A DNA stretch of 64,000 nucleotides from Vigna angularis (GCF_016808095.1 NC_068970.1:49759630-49823629), one strand, 5' to 3'; numbered from the stretch's first letter, positions 10,577 to 22,609 are shown. The notes: generated from the sequence alone by a model not told the origin. Numbers and translations are program-made.

Positions 10577-11551
10577 GTGGGGAAAGACTAGCTATGTAAT
10601 AAATTATGTACTTTAATATTATTATTCACTTTCAATGATATAATTTGATTATATAGTTGATTTTATTTTAAATGGCGTTACTCTCTTTAAAAAGTTAATT
10701 TAAGTTTATAAATAAAATTTATATTTATTTACATATTGTAATTTAATATGTTTTAATTAATATAATATTTTTAATATTGTTGGATAGATTCAACAGAAAG
10801 CAAGAAGATCGTTGTAATGAGTTGAAGAATTGCAATGACTATATGCAAATGGGAAACATTTATCTTTATATTATTGTTTACGTTTAATTTTATGGAAAAG
10901 AGGTACAGTTTGCTCTAAATTCAAACCCAGTGACCACTCTCAGGGTAAAATTTGTTGAATGACAGTATCAAAGATACTATGTAGCTTTGGGTAACTATGA
11001 ATCATATATGAACTGGTATCTACTTCACCATAGATTAGTGTGGTGGCTTCATTGCAGCCGTCGCAAAAGTTTGATTGCCAAACACCTAAACATATTAATA
11101 ATTAATTAATAGAATATTCAATAGTATTAAGTACGTACAGTGTTAACCATTCACATTAACACAATAGTCTGATAATCACGTAAATATAATGGAGTAATTG
11201 ATTATTAATTTTCATAAAATGGTTGGTTAATCCTTTTTAATATAATATTCTTTTCCTATTTTTTTCTCGTATAACATGAATTTCAGATATCACAATATTG
11301 AATTTCGAAAGCAAATAATGATAACCAAGTTAAACATTGTATATTACCCATTTCTTCTTGACTCGAATTCTAATAAGGATTGCTTTTATTATAAATTTCA
11401 CTTGAATATTGAATATGATTACTTTGTTAGAATACGACCATGGTCTTAAGAGCATCAAACTCTTGCTACGTTGGTTCTTATCTAGAAGAACTTCTTCAAG
11501 TGAGAAAGGATATTTATTACACTTATATCCTTGAAACTCTTTCTAAGATGT
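10577..11551. repeat. Segmental duplication, copy 2
   Basis: Matches 3437-3905, parts of 5126-5233, and 6545-6775 in the same order and orientation. Differences from copy 1: an extra block at 10797-11027, absence of the roughly 1.2 kb holding the secreted-peptide gene, and no CACTA at the 11325 target. It is cut off at 11552 by another CACTA end. Confidence 0.85.
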
Positions 11552-11930
11552 CACTAGTAAAAAAAATTTAAACTTGCAAGCTTCGGTTTAGGAGCAACCG
11601 AAGTCTATCAGAACGCAGTGGCATTTTCGTAGTTTAGCTGAACTTTTCTGCCTCGATTCAAAGGAAACCGAAACATATATACCATATGACCTCGGTTAAA
11701 ATTTCAATCGACGCCTAACACCCTAAAAAATTCCTGCAAATTTGACTTTTGGCCTGACAGCTTTTTGAATCCTAATATACTGTCTCGGTTCACTAGGGAT
11801 CCGAGACATATACACCATGTGACCTCGGTAAAAATTCCAAGTGATGCCTTAACACTTGAAAAATTGCTTTTTGAATCCAGATCTTCTATCTCCTGGGGAC
11901 CCGAAGCACGTTAATTGAATAATTTAGAAG
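11552..11930 (+). mobile_element. CACTA terminus (CACTAGTAAAA, CTTCGGTTT subterminal repeats)
   Basis: CACTAGTAAAAAAAATTTAA begins directly after duplicated sequence. It is followed by subterminal copies of CTTCGGTTT, CCTCGGTT and CCGAAG/CCGAGAC on both strands, like the family at 5234-6544. The matching right end was not found. Sequence 'tcttccc', expected after the insertion point from copy 1, is also absent, so the far side is deleted. Confidence 0.7.
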
Positions 11931-11934
11931 CATG

Positions 11935-12120
11935 CTACAAAAAAAACAATTATTACCGACGACCGAAATTCGTCGGAAACGTCAAAAATCCGTCGATAAT
12001 GGCATTTTTTGACGGATTACCGACGGGCCTAACTCCATCGGTAATAACGTTGTCGGTAATTGTCACAAAAAGTCTTTCGGTAATTACCGAAAGAAAAAGC
12101 CATCAGTAAGTCCGTCGGTA
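11935..12120 (+). mobile_element. Second CACTA-type terminus (CCGTCGGTAA subterminal repeats)
   Basis: CTACAAAAAAAACAATTATT at 11935 resembles a worn CACTACAA terminus. The next 180 bp hold many copies of TACCGACG, CGTCGGTAAT, CCGTCGGTAA and ATTACCGA in both orientations. This is the subterminal pattern of a widespread plant CACTA family. No right end is seen. Confidence 0.6.
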
Positions 12121-12324
12121 AATATCTCAATCTGTTTCCTCTTCTTCATCTTTCCCCTTCTTCTGTTTCCTCAGATTTTAATATTTTTTATCAAACTTTC
12201 TTCATTCCTAAACTAAAGCAACAATCCAATTCATTCCAAAACCAAAATCAAAGACTAAACTTAGGATGTCCAATTGTTTTAGAAACCCTAAAATTGGGAA
12301 AAATTCTAAATTAGTTTTTGAGCA

Positions 12325-12535
12325 TACATGACAGCGGTGATGTTCTCCCATGGCAGTGGTAGTGTTCTCCCATGGAAGCGGTGACTCTCTCAAACGACAG
12401 TAGTGGCGCTCTCCAACGGCAGCGGTGACGGTTCGCGTGGTTCTCCCACGACAGTGGTGGAGTTCTCCTATGGCAGTGGTGACACTCTCCAACAGCAACA
12501 GTGGCGCTCTCCAATGGCAACGGTGGCAGTGTGGG
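12325..12535. repeat. GC-rich minisatellite (TGGCAGTGGT/TCTCCCATGG units)
   Basis: Imperfect short repeats alternate TCTCC(C/A)A(T/C)GG with CAG(T/C)GGTG. This leaves several frames open on both strands. It looks like CACTA cargo or LTR-derived filler, not a gene. Confidence 0.6.
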
Positions 12536-12604
12536 AAGATGGTTGCACGAGAGAGAAAAATGGTTGCAGAGAAGGTGAGAAATGCTCTTGAAAGAAGAAA
12601 TGAC

Positions 12605-13446
12605 GATTTTCTCTTATCTCAAATCAAGATAAACAGTTCACTACTCACAAAACAATTACAAATTACAATCACAAAGAAACAATTTGTAAAAGTTTAGAAA
12701 CCACCTATCTTGTTACCCCAAGAGATGAAAGTAACTTCCCCTATAACCCACAAGGGATGAACACCTCCTCCGAATGTTTCACGAAGGATGATAGGCTTTT
12801 AACTCACCAACAACAACAACACTCAATCACACTCCTTGTGAAAGTTCTCACTTTATGCCAACACACCAAGTTCTCAAAGCCACAGCACAAGGGTTCAACA
12901 AACCCTAGAAACACTTATCACCGCACACTGCAGATAAGATGTTTAAAAATACACTTATTTTGTATATTGTATTTTGTATTTTAGAATGAGTCTTAATCTG
13001 ATTTATAGAGATCTCACTCAAGGATACCTCCAAAAATCCGTTGTCAACTAATTAACGTGTGATAATCAATTATCCAATTATGGTAATTAATTATGCATTT
13101 AATGAATGCACAACGGTAAAAAAAGCTTGCTTAAAAACTCTCATAATAGCTCATTAAAATCAATTATGGAAAGTCATAATATATTACTGATAATCGATCA
13201 TTATAACTTGATAATCAATTATCGTGAGTATAAAATGAGGTTTTCTGATTCAAAATAAATTTTAACGCAACCTAAAACAAACAATACATAGAAACAAATA
13301 TAAATCACATCCTATACATAAATCTACTAAATTATAAAAGTTGTAATATAAAAACAAGTCTTCATGAAGATCTTTCTGCAATAAGAGCACTTGAGACTTG
13401 ACTTTGAGATATCATAAAATTTCTGCTCTTTAGCTTTTTGCTAACA
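12605..13446 (-). mobile_element. Ty1/copia LTR fragment
   Basis: On the minus strand the LTR starts TGTTAGCAAAAAGC at 13446, as do the LTRs at 56259 and 62487. It shares blocks with those copies, such as 'acaaattacaatcacaaag' and 'aggatgaacacctcctccg'. Its distal end is lost near 12605. TAATCGAT and TAATCAATTA motifs near 13060-13230 match the palindromic block of the related LTRs. Confidence 0.75.
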
Positions 13447-14398
13447 CTATATTACCTAGAACCTGATCCCTCGGCGCAATAAGTCTGCCTTAATTCCTAG
13501 TTCGTGCAATTCCTAGCGTTCCTAGAAAATTAAGTCTGAAGATCAAGAGCTTCAGACGACCAAGTACTCATACCCTCATCCCTAAGAAATATTACCCTTG
13601 GGATAATTCAACAAGAACTTAATGAGTTAAATAGAGCAAACATTAAAATAGATGAATTCCCTAACAATTAATGAAAAAACATATAAATTAAGAATCAATT
13701 CAAATACATGAGAGTTCACAAGGTTACATCATCCCCCAACAACAAATAGAGTTTAGTTCCCCATAGACATGGAGAAACTATATGAATAATGGAAAAACAT
13801 GAGATAGTGAGACCCTAAGAGTAGAAGAGGAAGCTCCCGCTTCCACATCCGCCTTTAGATAGTAGAAGAGTGTGTTGTTGTGTTGCTCCAGCCAGAGAAA
13901 CAAAACCTAGAGCGCTTGGGTCCTTTAAATAAAGTCGGAAAAGAGTAGAAACAGGGCCCAGTCCAAAAGAGTCAAAACAGAGCAAAACCTGGGCCTAATC
14001 CACGACGCACGATGCTCGAGTGCCCCTGGAAGGGCGCCCAGGCGTGCTGCGGCACTTTCTGGCGCTCAAGCCCCCTCTAAGGGTCGCCCAAGCTTCGTAT
14101 ACTACATTCTGGTTGACTTTTTTGCACTCTGTTGACTTTTCTGCATTCTTGTTGACTTTTTTGCACTCTGGTTGACTTTTCTGCATTCCAACTCTTTGGT
14201 ACTTTAACTCTTCCTTAAAATCATTCCAATAGCCTACAAAATCAAGGGAATTTAGTGATAAAATCATCAAGTATAACCTCAACTCTTTTATTCACAAAAG
14301 TAAAGCAAAAACATGAGTTAAAGCAAGTTTCTAAGTAAAAAAGGTTGCATTTAGTATCAAAATTACATCACAAATAACAATATTTTCAACCGTTATCA
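13447..14398 (-). repeat. Truncated 3' LTR of the gypsy element
   Basis: Starts TGATAACGGTTGAAAATATT at 14398 on the minus strand and contains the shared landmarks 'gatccctcggcgcaataag' and 'gaagatcaagagcttcaga'. The terminal CATCAACA part is missing at 13447, where the copia LTR begins. A purine-rich stretch GTTGGGGGTTG (minus strand) sits just upstream. Confidence 0.85.
14111..14185. promoter_or_regulatory. TTGACT (W-box-like) minisatellite in gypsy LTR
   Basis: Four copies of a roughly 18-20 bp unit, close to GGTTGACTTTTCTGCATTC. Each contains TTGACT, which fits the WRKY W-box TTGAC(C/T). The array lies about 210-290 bp inside the LTR start, where U3 promoter elements are expected. Confidence 0.5.
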
Positions 14399-16393
14399 CA
14401 ACCCCCAACATAAAACTTTTCTTGTCCTCAAGAAAAAAAAATGTAACTTAGCTCTTAACAAATATCACAGTGGTTCAGTAGTTTTTCACAATCTTTTTCC
14501 TAAGACAAATAATTACTTCAATCAGCTCATCATAAGAATATCAGTCAAGATGTACAAATGCTTTAACTCAAATAAACTCAAAGTGATGCTCAAACATTTC
14601 AACAGATGCTATCAGTATGAATGATCAATCAACCAAGCAGAGAGTAATCAGAAATTCAAAGAACTGTTCCTCACCAAGGTAAGTGTTTCACTCAAGCAGT
14701 CAAAAGTGTATCACTCAAGCACTTAAAAGTGTATCACTCAAACTCACAAGTGTATAGTGGGATCTCTCAATCACTCTGCTATCACAATGTCACACAAATT
14801 AATTTTGCCTTTTATTTTACCAAAATCAAACATGAGACAAGCAGGTTTTCATCACAAGGGCTTTTCTTGGCTTGTAACTTGGCTGGGCTAAGAAGAAACA
14901 TGGTTTTTCAGGAATGCAAAATCCTTGAGTTAAGAGAGATATTTATGAAATTAAGAATTACACACAAGTTCTCTTTTCAAGAAGATCTTTCCCAACCTTT
15001 TTCCCTTGTAGTGAGCTTTCTTTTCTTTCTTTTTATTTTTCTTTTCATCTTTCTTTTGTTTTGATTTTTCTTTTTCTTTTTGTTTGCACACTGTTTATTT
15101 TCCCGCAACCCCAAACTTGAACCTTTTTCAATACCTCAGAAATATTCTCAACTCAACTCAAGGTAAAGAATTTAAAATAAGATTTTCAATACATGCTTAA
15201 GGCTAAAGGTTCAAAGGATGGAAAAAGTTGTTCTCTTTTTGTTTGGGAAAAATTCACAAGCAGGCTAAAAAGGGATAAACAATAGATGGCCTTGATCATG
15301 TGAAACCTGGAAGCAAGTAATTCAATCACAGAAAATTTGGGAAAAATCATTTATGCTTTCAAAGTAATAGAAATTAATCACAAGAAAAACTCTAGAGTTC
15401 AATCCTCACACAGGTTAAATTCAAGTTCCAGAATTCAGAAAACATCTTGCCCATTATTTTAATCAAAATTTTACCTCAAGCATTTGTTTCACATTCTAGA
15501 AGCAACCACCTGTATAATTTTACATCTCTCAACATCAACCCAAACAATAAAGCATCATAAAGTAATACTCATCACAAAACAAATCATAAGCAAAATCAAA
15601 CCATTGCAGTACAGTAACTTCAAGCCAAGTACATTACAACCAAACAAAATAAAAACAATAAAACAATAAAAGATAAAGAAAAATAAAGTTCAACAATAAA
15701 AAGAACAACAACAATAAAAGCAATAAAGGCAATAGAGATAAAAGAAATCCTGTTTTAGTAGCATCCATCAGTAGATGCTTTCATCTGAATCTTCCAACAT
15801 CCATCAGTAGATGTCAATCTTTCTCATCTTCCTTAGCATCCATCAGTAGACGCTGTCAGTTACACCCATCAGTAGATGTTTAATCACATAACATCCATCA
15901 GTAGATGCTTTCTTGTTGCCATACACTCCAAAACCGCAAACTTGAATGGTTGGATGGTGCAAAACTAGTGAAACCTTAGGGTTTTGATGAAATATTAAGG
16001 GGGAAAGTGGAGAGAGCACTTGGGAGAAGTGTTTTGAGAGGCTAGATTGAGGGAAATCAGATAATGGAGGCTTGGGCAAAACCCTTGGAGTTAAAAAGAG
16101 TGAAATTGGGCCAAGCCAGCTCAAGCTTCGTGCTTAAAAAGCCCACCTGCAGAGCCACCGCTCAGGCGATCCATAGGGCCCCTCGGCAGCCGGCGGTACT
16201 GTATACCCGTTAATTTTTGAACTGTTTTGGGTTTTCGAGGCCATGAGTTCTCAGATTCAACCTAAAATTTTCAATTTTCTTTTCCCTAGCTCTCACAACA
16301 ACACTCAAATCAAACAATTCAACTCTCTCCACCCCTCAAACATTCAGTTCTTTAAAAAAAAAAACACACAGGAAAAAAATATTCACACAATAA
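14399..16393 (-). other. Non-coding 3' internal region of the gypsy element
   Basis: Matches, in reverse orientation, the region 24300-25621 of another family member (for example CATCTACTGATGGATGCT at 15760-15910 and 24308). It contains four or five copies of the ATCCATCAGTAGATG phrase (15764-15905). Open frames here are short and unconvincing. Confidence 0.65.
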
Positions 16394-16479
16394 TCAAATT
16401 AAAAACAAAACCAAAAAAAAAAATATAAATAAAATACAAATAAAAATAAACTTAAACCAAATCAACAAAAACAAATTAA

Positions 16480-17231
16480 AAGTTTTTAAGACAATGGGTT
16501 GCCTCCCAGCAAACGCTTCTTTAACGTCACTAGTTGACCCACTACAATTGCCTTGTGCCTCAATTGTTCCCTTTTCTAGATATTTTTTCTTTTTGTTGAA
16601 TTTTTTTAGGAATTTAATATAACCAGGAACCTGTTGTAGTGTCCCAATCATAGGAATTTTAACCTCCAATTTCTTGAAGATTTCCATGAAAAGATCAAAT
16701 TGTTTTTCCTTTTCCTTCCTATGATACTTCTTTGGGTGACGAAGGGGTTTTTCATATGATTCTTTCTTTTTTCTCTCATCCTCCTTCTCTCCCTTTTTCT
16801 TTTCAGCCCTCTCTTTTTCCTTTTTGGAACACTCCTTAGGGTAAAGAAGATTTTTCTCAATTTTTTTCTTTTCTCTCTCAACCTCTTCTTTTTCTTTCTT
16901 TTCCTTTACATCTTTCTCTTTTTCACTCAAACTTTCTTTTTCTTTTCTCTCATCTTCTTCCTTTCTTTTTTTCTTTTCTTCCCTCTCTTCTTCCTTTTCT
17001 TTTCTCTCACTCTCTTCTTTTTCTTTTTCTACATCTTTCTCTTTTTCGCTCAAACTTTCTTCTTCTTTTCTCTCATCTAAAAACTTGCCACTTTTAGTGA
17101 TAACGACGTTACACTCCTCTCTAGGGTTAGCCTTCATTTTACTCCCAAGATCATCCAACTTCTGAATTATGTGATCAAGCTAGCTCCTTATCCTTGTGAA
17201 TGCTACTTGATTGCCTTTATGATGAGAATCA
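16480..17231 (-). pseudogene. gypsy gag-linker remnant with Lys/Glu-rich expansion
   Basis: The minus-strand frame reads KLDDLGSKMKANPREECNVV, close to the NPKEECK...TRSGK linker of Athila-type gag-pol proteins. A long K/E-rich low-complexity stretch (roughly residues 25-150 of the open part) follows, then FMEIFKKLEVKIPM and VPGYIKFLKKFNKKKKYLE, which match the segment just before the protease in such elements. Upstream, across the solo LTR insertion, the same frame continues at 19820-20037 with stops. A TAG also lies in the first 20 codons right of 17231. No protease, reverse transcriptase or integrase follows. The K/E tract is expanded by GAA/AAG repeats. Confidence 0.6.
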
Positions 17232-17236
17232 GACAT

Positions 17237-19814
17237 TGATGAGTGCATATTTATGCCCACATTTATGCTTTTAAATTAAAATTTTTGATGACATAATTGT
17301 GCCTAAATGGTTGATTTTAAATGAATTTGTGATGATTGGAATTGTTGGGTTTGGGAATTAAAGAGACGTAAAAAGTGAGTTTTAGCGCATAAATTATTCT
17401 TGGATATTCTAATGTTTATTTGTGCAGCTGAGAATATAAGTTATATTGGTTCAAATGGCAATTCAAGGCCCAAAATCAGATTTTATTTGCAAAGTAATAT
17501 ACAAATGAGCCAAAATGGCAGACTTTATCCTTACACCCCCTAAAATTCCTACATACACTTCTATTTCTGAAACAGGCCAACAACCAAGCCCAAACACTAA
17601 GCCTTTTCTCCTAAAATTCCTACTTACACCCCCTAAATTTCCTTACCCATACCCCTCCTAAGCCAAACTCCATCAGATGTTGCCACGTGTCCAAATCCTC
17701 CACTAACATATCAAACCGTCCAGATGATGCCACATCAGTCATCCTTGCACTAATCAGTGAGCCAATCAGGTTTTGCCACATCACCACCCATGACACCTCA
17801 GCCCTAACACATGAGCATCATCTTTAACCCACTGAAACCTTAGCCGTCGTTCCGCTTCCGCCGCTCCCGCCAATGCCGCAAGTCGCCGCCACGACCAGAA
17901 CATCATCTCCTTCCTTTCTCGCCGGCGCATCAACGGACCACCACGGTGCCTCAACCAAGACGCCGCGACATCACCGTGAAATCGCGAGCCGCCTCTCCAT
18001 TCGCGTCGCCACCATCGCCGGAGCACCGTTCGTCTCCTCTGAAGTTGTGATTTCTTCAACCTCTGTCGCGCTGCAACGTCGCGTACCACCATACTTTTGT
18101 CGCGCCATCTTCATCTTCTTTCTCGCAAGTTCCAGCTAGCCACCGCGAATACCAGTTAGGCCGCCACTGTGAAGCTGCCTCCATCTTCCTCGCATAGCAC
18201 AACCGTCAACGCATACCGCCATCTTCGTCGCTCTACTAGAATCGCGAGACCACCATCAAACCTGAAAAGCAGAAAAACATCCACAGAAACCCCAAAATCG
18301 CGCCTTCCTATTTGCGATTCAAGCTTCTTCGCCACCGGACCTGCAACAATCAACCACACCGTAGTACCATGGGCATCCTTGCCGCCGCGACATCACCATC
18401 TCACACCTGCAGAGAGCAAAACTTAGAAAACCAGACGCACAGGGCAAGGTCGAACAAATTCAAAAAGGAGAAGAGAAACACCATTCTTCTCCAACAGCGG
18501 TGCGGGAATTTCCCTTCCCCAATGTTCTGAAACCCTAATTGGGAGGGGAGAGTTCTCACACGTGGCAACACCTCATTGGTGCGTCCTCCTCTGGTCAAAG
18601 CTGGTCAACAGGGGCTTTTGGTGCAATTTTGAAAAATTCAGTTGGGGCTAAAATGCAGATAGAGGAAATTTCAGGGTATTTGTGTAATTTTTGAAAGTCA
18701 GGAAAGATAAGAAAATAAAATTCAATTGTTGAATTAATTTAAATTGGGAATATCAACAGAAAATATCTTCCAAATAATGTTATAACTATTTAAATCTTTT
18801 AGTTATTTGGAAGATATAAGATAAAAGATTATATCAACTGAATATTCAGAGTCCAAGCCCAATCAAGCCTATTTAAAGAGACCCAAGGGACTTCACTTAA
18901 TTCAATCTCTCATACTCCTCTCACTTTTCTTTCATCTTGTATTCAACTCCATTCATGGAGAGCTAAGCATCTAGGGCTAATTCTGCTGTAATTCCATTAT
19001 GGATTCTGAGGTTAGATTGAGTTAATGTAATTGTTTACTTTGGTTATTGATTTAAGTTGTTCTCTCTATGTCTTTCATCTCTCTATCGTGTTAAAAGCAA
19101 AGATTTTTGCATCATAATGTGTTTGAATCTACATGCATATTGATTATATGAGTTCTAGGGTTTCTAGGTTTAATTGAGAATCTACTTTGATTTAATTTAG
19201 GAACTTTCATATGATTAAATGATTTTTACTATCAATTGAGAATGTACTTTGATTGTTTAGTAATAATTTCAACAATAATCAATTGAGAATTTACTTTGAT
19301 TGATTAGCTTTTAATTTGGTTAGGAGATTTAAGAATAGACATGATTAAACACAATAGAATTTGATTGAGAATGTACTTTGGTTGAATTTATTGTGAATAA
19401 TCTAGAAAGGTTTTGCATTTGGTTGAGAATTTACTTTGGTTAAATGCATGATCGCCCTCAAATTAATTAAGAATGTACTTTAATTAATTTGAAACTTAAA
19501 TAATAATCAATTGAACAATTATCTGTGAATAACCGATGATGAATCATATCTTGGAAAAGTAGTGGAATTAGCCTATTTCATCATAACTGTTTTTAAGTTT
19601 CTTATTTATTCTTTAAACACTCTTCAACCATTACTTTTATTCATAAGCATTGCATAGCATTCGTAAGAGTCAGATATTCAAAACCAATTCTGTGTTCGTT
19701 GGGAGACGACTCAGGGTTACTTTAGCCCTATCTACCTTCTTGAATACTACTTGGCAATACTGAAGTTGCCTTGAAAAGTAATATTAATTTGATAACTTCA
19801 ATGACAGCTTATTA
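17237..19814 (+). mobile_element. Solo LTR (2.6 kb, TGATGAGTGCATATTTATG type) with TSD GACAT
   Basis: Starts TGATGAGTGCATATTTATGC. The 5-bp repeat GACAT flanks it at 17232-17236 and 19815-19819, so the right end lies at 19814 (…CTTATTA; the expected CA reads TA). The GC-rich stretch 17820-18420 and the phrase 'gggagacgactcagggtta' near 19699 belong to the LTR. No internal region or second LTR is present. It interrupts the gag linker of the surrounding gypsy element, whose reading frame resumes on both sides. Confidence 0.8.
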
Positions 19815-19819
19815 GACAT

Positions 19820-20040
19820 CTACATTAACTATTGAAGTGTATCATCCATCTTAGCCCATCTTTCTGGGAGAGAGGGTTATTGCTGCCATTTTTGTTGTGG
19901 TTCTCTATAAAAAAATCCGGAAACATGCCCAAAATGACTTTTATCCATGCTTGAGTGAGGTTCCCATTAGTGATTGAAATTGTCATGGTGGAATTGAGTG
20001 CCCATATAACTAACTTCTTGTCCCAATTGCATCCTGCAAG
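19820..20040 (-). pseudogene. gypsy gag C-terminal remnant upstream of the solo LTR
   Basis: From an ATG near 20037 the minus strand reads MQLGQEVSYMGTQFHH, then PERWAKMDDTLQ, interrupted by at least four stops. It then joins MSDSHHKGNQVAFTRI across the solo LTR. This fits the gag region between the capsid domain and the linker. The capsid domain itself is absent, so the gene was deleted internally before it decayed. Confidence 0.55.
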
Positions 20041-20184
20041 CTCTAAACACAAAACCCTCGAAAATATTGTTAGCACAAAAACGGAAATAAAAGACACGAA
20101 ATAATATCAAATAAAATAAAATAAAATAACATAAAGCTGAAATTAATTAAGAATCACACAAATAGAATAGTTTAAACCATGAGT

Positions 20185-20243
20185 CCCCGACAATAGCGCC
20201 AAAAACTTGTTAACAACATTTTTGATCCTCGGCAACGACGCCA
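20185..20243 (-). promoter_or_regulatory. Duplicated tRNA-Asp primer-binding site
   Basis: Two matches to the 3' end of plant tRNA-Asp (CCCCGGCAACGGCGCCA) lie on the plus strand: CTCGGCAACGACGCCA at 20228-20243 next to the LTR end, and CCCCGACAATAGCGCCA at 20185-20201. Both are followed by AAAAACTTGTT. The first is positioned as the functional site; the second is an internal copy. Confidence 0.7.
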
Positions 20244-21042
20244 AAAACTTGTTGATGGATTGGCAAGTGTACCAAATCGCACAAGTAATATAAAATGGTA
20301 AGATCAAGTATCGTATCCCAGAGGACTCTCGACACTAAACAGTTGTGTGATAACTCGATTAATTAAGACTTAAATAAAACGAGATTGTTGGATTCAAATG
20401 GAAAGACATAAAATTAAATATGAATGCAAATTGATCAATAGTAGAGTAACACAAAGATGAACGAATGTGGTTTAATATGAGATGAATATTTTGTTACGGT
20501 TTGATTTCACCAAGTTTACTCTCATGTATATAAGAATTCTTCTTTTTACATTAATGTTAACGTCGCTCACTAAATTACTTAGAACCCAATCCCTCGGCGC
20601 AATAAGCTTGCCTTAATTCCTAGTGTTCTTAGAAAATTAAGTCTGAAGATCAAGATCTTAAGACGACCAAGTACCCATACCCTCCTCTCTAAGAAATATT
20701 ACGCTTGGGAGAATTCAACAAGAACCTAAATTGTAAGGAACCTCCCGGCACTCATGCAATTCATAAATCATGCTACTAAATGAGTTAAATAGGGCAAGCA
20801 TTGAAACAGATGAATTCCCTAACAATTAATGAAAAATCATATAAATTATGAATCAATTCAAATACATGAGAGTTCACAAGGTTACATCATCCCCCAACAA
20901 CAAATAGAGTTTAGTTCCACATAGACATGGAGAACCTATATGAATAATGGAAAAGAATGAGATAGTTGACTTCGCGTGCTGTGACACTTTCTAGCGCTCA
21001 AGCCCCCTCTGAGGGGCGCCCAAGCTTCTCAGACTGCATTAT

Positions 21043-21155
21043 GGTTGACTTTTATGCACTTTAGTTGACTTTTCTGCATTATGGTTGACTTTTCTGTACT
21101 CTGGTTGACTTTTTAGCATTTTGGTTGACTTTTCTGTACTTTGGTTGACTTTTCT
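21043..21155. promoter_or_regulatory. TTGACT (W-box-like) array, six copies
   Basis: Six copies of a unit near GGTTGACTTTTCTG(C/T)A(T/C)T, each with TTGACT, at roughly 18-20 bp spacing inside the gypsy LTR. Confidence 0.5.
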
Positions 21156-21264
21156 GCATTCCAACTCTTTGGTACTTTAACTCTTCCTTTAAATCATTCC
21201 AATAGCCTACAAAATTAAGGGAATTTAGTAATAAAATCATCAAGTATAACCTCAACTCTCTAAT

Positions 21265-22609
21265 TGCTAACGGTTGAAAATACTGTTATTTGTGATGTAA
21301 TTTTGATACTAAATACACCATTTTTCACTTAGAAACTTGCTTGGACTCATTCTTTTTCATTAAGTTGTTTGAATAAGAGAGTTGAGGTTGAATTTGATGA
21401 TTTTATGACTAATTTCTCTTGTTTTGATAGGTAATGAGATAATACAAAAAGCAGAGATAAAGTGCTAAGGAGTTAGAGCTCAAAAAGGCCTGGAAAAGCA
21501 CCAAAAGAGGAATCGCACGAAGCTTGAGCCTCGGAAAAATCAACGTTCACCACCCGGGCGCCCTCCTAGGCCGCCCGAGCGGCGGCCCCTGAAGCCTGGG
21601 CGAAAAATTGAAGGCTCAAGCCTTACATGAGGACTGTCCACCGCCCGGGCGCCCTCTCTTGGGGTGCCCGAGCGTCGTACATCGCAGATCCGGCCTAGCT
21701 TTTGTTCTATTTTGACTCTTTTGGACCGAGCAATGTTTCTACTCTTTTTCGACTTTATTTAAATGACCCAGACACTCTAGGTTTTGTATCTCTAGCTGGA
21801 GCAACACAACAGCATACTCTTCTACTCTCTAAAGGCGGATCTGGAAGTGGGAGCTTCCTCTTCTTCTCTTAGGGTTTCACTATCTCAAGCTTTTCCATTA
21901 TTCATATAGTTTCTCCATGTCTATGGGGAACTAAACTCTATTTGTTGTTGGGGGATGATGTAACCTTTTGAACTCTCATGTATTTGAATTGATTCTTAAT
22001 TTATATGTTTTTCATTAATTGTTAGGGAATTCATTTGTTTCAATGCTTGCTCTATTTAACTCATTTAGTAGCATGATTTATGAATTGCATGAGTTTCGGG
22101 AGGTTCCTTAGAATTCAGGTTCTTGTTGAATTCTTCCAAGGTAATATTTCTCAGGGATGAGGGTACGAGTACTTGGTCGTCTTAAGCTCTTGATCTTCAG
22201 ACTTAATTTTCTAGGAACACTAGGAATTGCACGAACTATGAATTAAGGCATGCTTATTGCGCCGAGGGATCGGGTTCTAAGTAATTTAGTGAGTGACATT
22301 AACATTAATGTACAAAGAAGAATTCATATATACATGAGAGTAAACTTGGTGAAATCAAACCCTAACAACATATTCATCTCATATTAAACCACATTCGTTC
22401 ATCTCCGTGTTACTCTACTATTGATCAATTTGCATTCATATTTAATTTTATGTCTTTGCATTTGAATCCAACAATCTCATTTTATTTAAGTCTTAATTAA
22501 TCGAGTTATCACACAACTGTTTAGTGCCGAGAGTCCTCTCGGATACGATACTTGGTCTTACCATTTTATATTACTTGTGCGATTTAGTACACTTATCAAT
22601 CCATCAACA
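21265..22609 (+). mobile_element. Solo LTR of the same gypsy family nested in opposite orientation
   Basis: Runs from TGCTAACGGTTGAAAATAC (expected TGATAACGG) to CCATCAACA at 22609. It sits inside a minus-strand LTR of the same family, which continues on both sides. No primer-binding site or internal sequence follows. A clear 5-bp target duplication was not found (CTAAT left, GTTAC right). It lacks the TTGACT array of the host LTR, so it belongs to a different subfamily. Confidence 0.75.

Noticed and set aside
16394..17158. 254-codon Lys/Glu-rich frame as a new coiled-coil host gene
   Set aside because: It starts and ends with recognisable gypsy gag linker motifs, lies between LTR parts of the same element, and its tail runs into AT-rich non-coding sequence.
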